A stretch of DNA of 64,000 nucleotides from Pseudomonadota bacterium (GTDB lineage Bacteria; Chloroflexota; UBA5177): NCBI GenBank assembly GCA_021324655.1, contig JAJPIP010000017.1:27485-91484 (forward strand). Reading direction: 5' to 3'. The translations under genes and the position numbers were made by a program. The notes beneath the pieces were generated by a model. The model had not been told where the DNA came from. It made no database searches and worked only from the letters and a program-made list of their open reading frames with translations. Positions within the stretch are counted from its first letter, which is position 1. Every line of letters starts with the position of its first letter. Shown in pieces: positions 58,324 through 64,000 of the stretch.

Positions 58324-58705
58324 GGTCTCAGACCTCCGTCATCCACTCTACTCATTCCCGGGCGCCCGGTCACGGATGCCGTCATCGGAGCTCGCGCCGC
58401 CGCGGCGACTGTCTGGGGCCGGATCTCCTTCAGGCTCACTCGATTCCCCGGGCACCGGGCCCGCTGCTCCCGGTCACTCTGCGTCGCAGGGCTCGTGCAT
58501 TAACGGCATCGCCGGGTGGTAGTGGCCGGCCCGAGTGCCGGCCAGCCTGACCCAGGCGTAGACCACATCGGGCTGGTCGCCACGCGGGGCGACCACGACG
58601 GGATAATGCACGAGCCCTGCTCTGTGTCGGAAGGGCCATTGACGAACCTTCCCGAGCGTCCTACCCTTAACCACCCAGCCGTGGACAGCAGAGGAGGACA
58701 ATCTC
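58324..58705. other. 382-bp gap with palindrome and capA promoter
   Basis: Between divergent acyl-CoA dehydrogenase (-) and capA (+). CCGGGCGCCCGG (58358-58369) is a perfect 12-bp palindrome about 35 bases before the dehydrogenase start. A + strand promoter TTGACG, 17 bp, TACCCT (58639-58644, 58662-58667) lies 39 bases before the capA start. Several short ORFs on both strands carry no recognised sequence and no ribosome-binding site. Confidence 0.55.
58639..58667 (+). promoter_or_regulatory. Promoter of capA-like gene
   Basis: TTGACG at 58639, a 17-bp spacer and TACCCT at 58662 match the housekeeping pattern; the start codon GTG 58706 follows with AGAGGAGGA at the right place. Confidence 0.6.
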
Positions 58706-59821
58706 GTGCGCTTTCTCTTTGCCGGAATCTGGGTCGTGGTGGGACTCGGCTTCCTGCTGAGCTACGAAAACTCACGGCACGGGGCGCAGCAGGCCGCACG
58801 GGTTGCGAGCAACCGTACGGCAGCCCTAAACGAACCGCCGCCCGTCACCATCGCCTCCATCTTCGCTCCCCATCCCATCTCCCTGGCCCACCTCGATCGG
58901 CGCAAGATCCGGACGCTGGTCGCCACGGGGGACGTCATCCCGGCGCGCAGCGTCAACTACAAGATGGAGATCTATCACGATTTCCTCTATCCGTTCCGGC
59001 GCACCGCCGGTTTCCTGCGCCGTGCCGATACCACCCTGATCAATCTGGAAGCGCCGTTGATGAACGGCTGCCCCATCACCGTGCAGGGAATGACCTTCTG
59101 CGGCGATCCACGCTTCGTCCAGGGACTCAACTATGCCGGCGTCGACGTGGCCTGTACGGCGAACAACCACATCGGCAATTACGCCGAAGCCGGGATCCAG
59201 GAGACCTGGATGCACCTGCGGGCCGCCCATATCCAGCCCTGCGGCCTGGGGCTGACCGCCTATCGCACGATCCGCGGCCTGCGCTTCGCTTTTCTAGCGT
59301 ACAACTGCGTCGGTCAGCGCTTCGACTATGCGGGCGCCCGGCAGGAAATTCGGGACGCGCGGAAACACGCGCAGATCGTGGTGGTCTCGGTGCACTGGGG
59401 GAAAGAGTACGTGGCGGTGCCGCAAGTAGCACCGGGGATCGCCGATGACTATCCGCCGAAAGTGGCGCACTGGATCATCGACAGCGGTGCCGACCTGATC
59501 ATCGGCAATCATCCCCATCACATCCAGGGCGTCGAGATCTATCACGGGAAGCTCATTGCCTACGCGCACGGGAACTTCGCTTTCGATCAGATGTTCACCG
59601 TGGCGGATTGCCCGGGCGATGCCAACTTCGTCTGCTCCACACGCGAAGGAGTCGTCGGCACGTACACCTTCTACGGCACACGCCTCATCTCGGTGCGCTA
59701 TCGGCCGGTCGTGATCTACGACTACGCGCAACCGCGGTGGGCAACACCGGCCCAGGCGCGCATCATCCTCAACGGCATGAGACAGGCGACGCAGGCCTTG
59801 GCGCGAGCCGGCGGCCACTGA
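58706..59821 (+). CDS. CapA-family protein (poly-gamma-glutamate synthesis type)
   Basis: 371 residues from GTG, with AGAGGAGGA upstream. An N-terminal helix (FLFAGIWVVVGLGFLLSY) anchors it. The CapA/PGA_cap fold is a metal-dependent phosphoesterase-like domain: TLVATGDVIPARSVN (Gly-Asp), ADTTLINLEAPL (Asn-Glu), TANNHIGNYAEAG (Asn-His), VVSVHWGKEYV (His-Trp-Gly-x-Glu) and IIGNHPHHIQGVEIYHGKLIAYAHGNFAFDQ (His-Pro-His). These residues bind metals. Members work in capsule polymer synthesis or sugar/lipid phosphate removal; the other cap genes are not adjacent, so the polymer is not known. Followed by a second surface phosphoesterase gene. Confidence 0.88.
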   Translation: MRFLFAGIWVVVGLGFLLSYENSRHGAQQAARVASNRTAALNEPPPVTIASIFAPHPISLAHLDRRKIRTLVATGDVIPARSVNYKMEIYHDFLYPFRRTAGFLRRADTTLINLEAPLMNGCPITVQGMTFCGDPRFVQGLNYAGVDVACTANNHIGNYAEAGIQETWMHLRAAHIQPCGLGLTAYRTIRGLRFAFLAYNCVGQRFDYAGARQEIRDARKHAQIVVVSVHWGKEYVAVPQVAPGIADDYPPKVAHWIIDSGADLIIGNHPHHIQGVEIYHGKLIAYAHGNFAFDQMFTVADCPGDANFVCSTREGVVGTYTFYGTRLISVRYRPVVIYDYAQPRWATPAQARIILNGMRQATQALARAGGH

Positions 59822-59850
59822 GTACGGGAGCGTGTGATCCAGTGGCCCCA

Positions 59851-59879
59851 TTGCGGGGCCGGACGACGGCCATGATAGC
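59851..59879 (+). promoter_or_regulatory. Candidate promoter of phosphoesterase gene
   Basis: TTGCGG (59851-59856), 17-bp spacer and GATAGC (59874-59879), ten bases before the ATG. Overlaps the hairpin GGCCCC-ATTGC-GGGGCC (59844-59860) that could end the capA transcript. Modest match. Confidence 0.4.
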
Positions 59880-59888
59880 CTGCAGGCG

Positions 59889-61433
59889 ATGCGGCGCAAT
59901 CAGGTCTATCTTCTTCCTGCCGTCCTCGGGCTGATCTGCCTGGCCGTCAGCCTCCACTCCGCTCTCGGCGCCGGGCCACGCCAGCGCGTGATTTCCGCTC
60001 AGTCCTGCGTGCCGGTGTGTGGCCAGATCAGGCATATCGTCTTCATCATTAAAGAAGACCGCACCTTCGACAGCATGTTCGGGACCTTCCCCGGCGCCAA
60101 CGGCGCCACGACCTACCGGACGCCGGACGGAGCCGTCCACCCGCTGAATCATCAGCCCGATCGCTTCCTGCAGTCCCTGACCAAGGACTATGCCTCGTCG
60201 CTCGTCGCCTTCGACGACGGCAAGATGGACGGGTTCTCCCAGATACGCGGCGTCTGGCAGACGAACGCCGCCACCGGGCAATGGATGGACATGTCGGACT
60301 CGCAGCTCCACGCGGCCGACATTCCGCAGTACTGGGCTTATGCCAAACATTTCACGCTGGCCGATAATTTCTTCTCCAGTGTCGTCAGCAACAGTTTTCC
60401 CAACCATCTCTACCTGGTCGCCGCTCAGGCGGCCAACACCGACAACATTCCTACCGTTCTGTTCTCGTCCCGCACCCATGCCGACCGCTGGGGCTGCGAT
60501 GCGCCGCGCACCGCCCTCGTCGAGCAGCGCCTTCCCTCCGGTCGATTCCAGTACACCTACCCCTGTTTCAACTTTGCGACGCTCTCCGACACGCTCGACA
60601 AGCACCATATCTCGTGGGCGTACTACGCGCCGCCGCTGGATCACGCGGGCTATAAGTGGTCCGCCCTCGACGCTATACGCCATATTCGCTACGGTCCCGA
60701 TTGGTCCCGGAACGTTATTGATGACGCGCAATTCGTGGGTGATGCCGAGACCGGTCGCCTCCCCACGGTGAGCTGGCTCGTCCCCACGGACACGACCAGC
60801 GAACATCCGGATCTTGGTTCGATGTGTGTCGGCGAGAACTGGACGGTGCGCCAGATCAATGCCATCATGGGGAACCGCGAGGAGTGGGCGCACACGGTCA
60901 TTGTTCTGACCTGGGATGACTGGGGAGGCTTCTACGATCATGTCCGCCCACCGCGTGGCCCCAATCCGTACACCATGTATGGCCTTCGCGTTCCCGCCAT
61001 CGTGATCTCCCCCTTCGCCAGGCGCGGCTTTATCGATCACAGATTCTCGAGTTTCCCGTCACTGCTCCGTCTGGCCGAGACCATCCTGCATCTCCCGCCG
61101 CTCAACGCCCTGGACCGCACCTCCGGGAATCTGATGAACGCCCTCAACCTCCATCAGACGGCGCGGCCGCCGCTCATCCTTCCCCAGACACCATGTGGCG
61201 GTCTGGAAACGCGTCCGCCTCTGCGCGATTACGTCCTCGCTGCGACGGGTGTCGGCCTCCTCGCGCTGCCGTTTCTCATCCTGACGGCGGCGGCTCTGGG
61301 GAGCCGGCAGTTCTTCTCGCGGGTCCTGTGGCGCATCACTCCGTGGAGCCAGATTCTCCTCGGGGTGGCCACGCTGGCGGGTGTCGTCGCGCTCGTGGTG
61401 TATTTCCTTCGCACGTGGGGGAGCCCATCGTGA
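59889..61433 (+). CDS. Phospholipase C/acid-phosphatase-type phosphoesterase, membrane-bound
   Basis: 514 residues. N-terminal signal or anchor ([20 protein letters not shown]), then the phosphoesterase family domain (residues about 45-420): [21 protein letters not shown] (with the nucleophile Thr of ENRTFD-type motif), [74 protein letters not shown] and [20 protein letters not shown]. Two helices close the protein ([24 protein letters not shown] and [19 protein letters not shown]). It acts outside the cell on phospholipid or phosphate ester substrates. It is a relative of the smaller lipoprotein at 32 kb. Confidence 0.9.
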   Translation: MRRNQVYLLPAVLGLICLAVSLHSALGAGPRQRVISAQSCVPVCGQIRHIVFIIKEDRTFDSMFGTFPGANGATTYRTPDGAVHPLNHQPDRFLQSLTKDYASSLVAFDDGKMDGFSQIRGVWQTNAATGQWMDMSDSQLHAADIPQYWAYAKHFTLADNFFSSVVSNSFPNHLYLVAAQAANTDNIPTVLFSSRTHADRWGCDAPRTALVEQRLPSGRFQYTYPCFNFATLSDTLDKHHISWAYYAPPLDHAGYKWSALDAIRHIRYGPDWSRNVIDDAQFVGDAETGRLPTVSWLVPTDTTSEHPDLGSMCVGENWTVRQINAIMGNREEWAHTVIVLTWDDWGGFYDHVRPPRGPNPYTMYGLRVPAIVISPFARRGFIDHRFSSFPSLLRLAETILHLPPLNALDRTSGNLMNALNLHQTARPPLILPQTPCGGLETRPPLRDYVLAATGVGLLALPFLILTAAALGSRQFFSRVLWRITPWSQILLGVATLAGVVALVVYFLRTWGSPS

Positions 61434-61453
61434 TTCCGGTACAGTGAGGGGCG

Positions 61454-61789
61454 ATGGCGTACGACGAACAACTGGCCGCCCGCATCCGCGCCCTTCTCGA
61501 CGGCTCTCCCGACGTCACCGAAAAGAAAATGTTCGGGGGCCTCGCCTTCCTGGTGCACGGCAACATGGCGATCGCGGCGAGCGGGCAAGGCGGTGTCCTG
61601 GTCCGTGTCGATCCGGCACAATCGGACGAACTGCTCGCCACCACCGGTGCCTCTGTGGCCGAAATGCGCGGCCGTCTCATGCCCGGGTGGTTGCGGGTCG
61701 ATGCCGATCATCTGGCCGACGACGCCGCTCTGGCCCGTTGGGTGGAGATCGGCACGGGGTTCGCACGGTCACTTCCGGCCAAGGACTGA
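61454..61789 (+). CDS. TfoX/Sxy N-terminal domain protein
   Basis: 111 residues: MAYDEQLAARIRALL, the core VTEKKMFGGLAFLVHGNMAIAAS (the KKMFGGL signature), LVRVDPAQSDELLATTG, MRGRLMPGWLRVDADHLADDAALARWVEIGTGFARSLP. This is the N-terminal domain of TfoX/Sxy, which regulates competence in gamma-proteobacteria; stand-alone copies in other phyla have unknown roles. Start has only a modest GGGGCG ahead. It is 20 bases after the phosphoesterase gene and may share its transcript. Confidence 0.88.
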   Translation: MAYDEQLAARIRALLDGSPDVTEKKMFGGLAFLVHGNMAIAASGQGGVLVRVDPAQSDELLATTGASVAEMRGRLMPGWLRVDADHLADDAALARWVEIGTGFARSLPAKD

Positions 61790-61922
61790 TTGCCCGACAG
61801 CCGGTCCGATAGCTCCAGGGCTTCCATCCTGACCGTCATCGGCACTGTCGGCATGAACGATGGGGCAGGATCCGGCTAGTGGTTTACTGGGACTGCCGAC
61901 CCCGATATATGACGCCTCAAGC

Positions 61923-61968
61923 CCGTAACGTTGTCCGTAACGCTCAAAGGACGAGCGACGTGTAAGAT
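61923..61968 (+). promoter_or_regulatory. Direct repeats and -10 before truncated sensor gene
   Basis: CCGTAACG at 61923-61930 and 61935-61942 (12-bp period), then TAAGAT (61963-61968), 18 bases before the ATG at 61987. No housekeeping -35 is present at the right distance; GTAACGCTC occupies the position and matches the site in front of the 51.6 kb gene. This suggests an activator or alternative sigma factor. Confidence 0.4.
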
Positions 61969-61986
61969 AGCGCACGAGAAGAGACG

Positions 61987-63324
61987 ATGAGAGTGCCCGC
62001 GCGGCAGCCAAGGCGGGTGGTGAGCCCGGGGTTCCGGCCGGCCGCCGGTCGTCCGGCCGGTCGGGCAGCGCTGAGCGTCGCCCATGTCGTCTGGGTGCTC
62101 GTCGTGCTCATAGACGCCGTGGTATTTCTGCCCGCTGCCGTCTTCTACGACCAGGTCGCACACACTGTCTGCCCCTCCCACACCGTCTCGGCCTCCAAGT
62201 GTGCCCTTGGTCAGCCGAATCAGGCGGCCATGCAGCAACTCGCTCACCTCGGTGTCTCAATCGACGTGTACGCGGCGCTCGTCGCCACCTTCGCCATTCT
62301 CTGCTCGTCAATCTTTTGCCTCATTGGCGCATTGATCGCCCGTCGCAAGTGGAACGAGGGAATAGGCCTTCTCGCTTCCGCTCTCCTCATCACTCTTGGC
62401 TCGAGTGGCGGCGCCGCAAGCTTCGTCTCCGTCGCCGGTCAGATCCTTCCCTCTCTCTCGCCGACGTTGGCCGGCATCCTTCAGATTGTGGGCGCCCCCA
62501 TCTTCATCCTCCAATGGCCGGCGCTAGGCATATTTCTGCTGACGTTTCCGACCGGACGCTTTGCCCCTCACTGGACCTGGCTTCTCGTCGGCCTCTGGAT
62601 CACCAACTTCTTCGCCTTCATTCTGTCGCCGCCCTTCCTCGTCACGATGCTCTCCGTTGTCGTGACCTTTGGGAGCGTCGTGGCGACGCAGATCTACCGC
62701 TATCGCCACGTCTATCGGGCGGTCGAACGTCAGCAAACCAAGTGGCTACTGTATCTACTCTCCGTCGCGGTCGCCGTCGAAGTCATCCAGAGCGTCTCCC
62801 TGGCGTTGACGCCGGCACGCCAGGAACATGCTCTGCCCCTCGCTCAGACCGCGCTCGACGTGATCTCCGGTTCGCTCACATTCCTTTTGGCCGGAATCGG
62901 AATCGCCGTCGCCCTGCTGCGGTATCGCCTGTATGACATCGATCTGGTCATCAACCGCACGCTGGTTTATGGATCGGCGACCCTCTCAATCGGCGCGCTC
63001 TATATCGGCACTGTCATTGCTCTCCAGGATCTTGCCCGCCTTATCACCGGGCAGAGCTCCGATGTAGCGGTTGCGATCGCTACCCTGGCGATCGCCGCCC
63101 TCTTTAGCCCCTGGCGACGGCGGCTTCAGACTTTCGTCGATCGGCGGTTCTATCGTCGTCGCTACGATGCAAGCCGCGTTCTCCATGCATTTCAGATGCG
63201 GGCGAGAGACGAGGTCGACCTTGACCGACTTTCCGATGACCTGGTGACCGTGGTGCAAGAGACGATGCAGCCCGCGCAGGTCACGTTGTGGGTGGCGCCG
63301 GCAGTAGCGGCCGGCAGGGAGTAA
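61987..63324 (+). CDS. Multi-helix membrane sensor module without a kinase domain, copy B
   Basis: 445 residues. A basic start, then about nine hydrophobic helices, and the same C-terminal blocks as copy A at 44 kb: LLRYRLYDIDLVINRTLVYGSATLSIGALYIG, FYRRRYDASRVLHAFQMRARDEVDLDRLSDDLVTVVQETMQPAQVTLWVAP. The protein ends eight residues later, so it too lacks GAF and kinase domains. The Cys pair CPSHTVSASKC in the first outside loop parallels the CTASTLLDC loop of copy A. Upstream repeats suggest its own regulation. No partner kinase lies beside it. Confidence 0.76.
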   Translation: MRVPARQPRRVVSPGFRPAAGRPAGRAALSVAHVVWVLVVLIDAVVFLPAAVFYDQVAHTVCPSHTVSASKCALGQPNQAAMQQLAHLGVSIDVYAALVATFAILCSSIFCLIGALIARRKWNEGIGLLASALLITLGSSGGAASFVSVAGQILPSLSPTLAGILQIVGAPIFILQWPALGIFLLTFPTGRFAPHWTWLLVGLWITNFFAFILSPPFLVTMLSVVVTFGSVVATQIYRYRHVYRAVERQQTKWLLYLLSVAVAVEVIQSVSLALTPARQEHALPLAQTALDVISGSLTFLLAGIGIAVALLRYRLYDIDLVINRTLVYGSATLSIGALYIGTVIALQDLARLITGQSSDVAVAIATLAIAALFSPWRRRLQTFVDRRFYRRRYDASRVLHAFQMRARDEVDLDRLSDDLVTVVQETMQPAQVTLWVAPAVAAGRE

Positions 63325-63361
63325 GGCCGGCGGCGCCGCTGCCGTACTCGCCGCTTCGGGG

Positions 63362-64000
63362 TTACCGGAAGACCACCGTCTTGTTCTCGTGCAACACGAT
63401 GCGGTCATCGACGTGCCAGGCGACGGCGCGGGCCAGCACCTGCCGTTCGATGGAGCGCCCGATGCGCCGCAGGTCATCCGGCGTGTCTCCGTGGTCGACT
63501 CGCTCGACGTCCTGCTCGATGATCGGTCCGGCGTCCAGCTCCTCGGTGACGTAGTGCGCGGTGGCGCCGATGAGTTTCACGCCACGCGCGAAAGCTTGAT
63601 CGTACGGCCTGGCGCCCGCGAATGCCGGCAGGAAGCCGTGATGGATGTTGATGATCTTGCCGCGCCAGCGTGCGACGAAGTGGGGGCTGAGGATCTGCAT
63701 GTAACGCGCAAGCACGATGGTGTCTATACCCGTTTCCAGCAGCGCCAGTTGCTCTCGCTCCGCTTCCCACTTACCGTCCGGCTCGACGGGGACGTGGTGG
63801 AAGGGAATGTTCCAGGCGGTCACGACGTCCGCCAGATCGGCGTGATTCGAGACCACGCGGGCGATGTCGGCGTGGAGATCACCGGATCGGACTTGCCAGA
63901 GAAGCTCCAGCAGACAGTGCTCATCACGCGAGACGAAGACCGCCAGGCGATGCCGCTCGGCGGCGTACTGCATACGCCAGTCCATGGCAAAGCGCTGGGC
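63362..64000 (-). CDS. purU: Formyltetrahydrofolate deformylase, C-terminal part (start outside window)
   Basis: The frame runs off the right edge; 212 residues are seen, the formyltransferase-like hydrolase domain. Motifs: [117 protein letters not shown]; the His in [12 protein letters not shown] and Asp in EELDAGPII are the catalytic residues. PurU releases formate from 10-formyl-THF for purine synthesis or to balance folate pools. The missing part should hold the ACT domain. Convergent with sensor copy B. Confidence 0.93.
   Translation of the reverse strand, partial: AQRFAMDWRMQYAAERHRLAVFVSRDEHCLLELLWQVRSGDLHADIARVVSNHADLADVVTAWNIPFHHVPVEPDGKWEAEREQLALLETGIDTIVLARYMQILSPHFVARWRGKIINIHHGFLPAFAGARPYDQAFARGVKLIGATAHYVTEELDAGPIIEQDVERVDHGDTPDDLRRIGRSIERQVLARAVAWHVDDRIVLHENKTVVFR

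Noticed and set aside
1..64000. CRISPR array, toxin-antitoxin pair, phage or restriction system.
   Set aside because: No evenly spaced repeats longer than the 11-12-bp regulatory ones, no cas-like, phage structural or methylase genes were found. Uma2 alone is not a defence system.

Overview
This 64 kb window is high-GC, densely coded bacterial DNA with about 50 protein genes, one tRNA-Arg gene and no rRNA, CRISPR array, prophage or insertion sequence that I can recognise. The content suggests a Chloroflexota-type or related Terrabacteria chromosome: two copies of the multi-helix sensor module with the RYRLWDxDxLINR signature, a PDZ/radical-SAM DUF512 protein, Asp-box-like secreted proteins, ATP-dependent PEP carboxykinase, Uma2 nuclease, and a VWA protein in a three-gene operon. 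This placement is inference from gene content, not from a marker gene. The organism looks like an aerobic heterotroph (Mn-type superoxide dismutase, tryptophan 2,3-dioxygenase, VOC dioxygenase-like protein, acyl-CoA dehydrogenase).

Layout. 1-7.3 kb, mostly + strand: end of a CAP-domain protein, a secreted helical protein, a MarR regulator, then altronate dehydratase-like uxaA directly abutting tryptophan 2,3-dioxygenase, then sodA and recJ. 7.4-26.3 kb, almost all - strand: an amidohydrolase, DUF512 protein, Asp-box lipoprotein, and a tightly packed run (aminotransferase, xerD, metallopeptidase, PHP phosphoesterase, endonuclease V, CvpA, GH5 glycosidase), then USP, anion permease, pckA, YajQ, a response regulator and an Nramp metal transporter. 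26.4-32 kb, + strand: VWA protein, unknown protein, VOC enzyme, and a diguanylate cyclase. 32-37.5 kb, - strand: phosphoesterase, alpha/beta hydrolase, a large PAS/GAF histidine kinase and a MarR repressor. 37.7-45.7 kb, + strand: two duplicated MFS exporters, a dienelactone hydrolase, a third MFS exporter, a truncated membrane sensor and an NTF2-like protein. 46-64 kb, mixed: BBE oxidoreductase, sulfotransferase, EamA exporter, GGDEF-EAL protein, Asp-box secreted protein, tRNA-Arg, a decayed acyl-CoA ligase, Uma2, ADP-ribosylglycohydrolase, acyl-CoA dehydrogenase, CapA, a second phosphoesterase, TfoX-N, the second truncated sensor and the 3' end of purU.

The most interesting signals are non-coding. 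(1) Four TTCA units at exact 11-bp spacing (31994-32030), like the PHO boxes bound by PhoB/PhoP-type regulators, followed by an extended -10 and, about 60 bp on, an intrinsic terminator: a possible phosphate-controlled small RNA between two convergent genes. (2) Four TTGT-N5-ACA sites in two equally spaced pairs between the MarR gene and the exporter operon it probably represses, one pair lying over a near-leaderless marR promoter. (3) A perfect 24-bp inverted repeat at 10.5 kb. (4) An acyl-CoA ligase pseudogene at 53.6-54.2 kb whose pieces remain readable in different frames. Signalling genes are plentiful: two diguanylate cyclase domains with inhibitory-site motifs, a YajQ-type possible c-di-GMP binder, a hybrid-free PAS/GAF kinase, a lone receiver and two kinase-less sensors.
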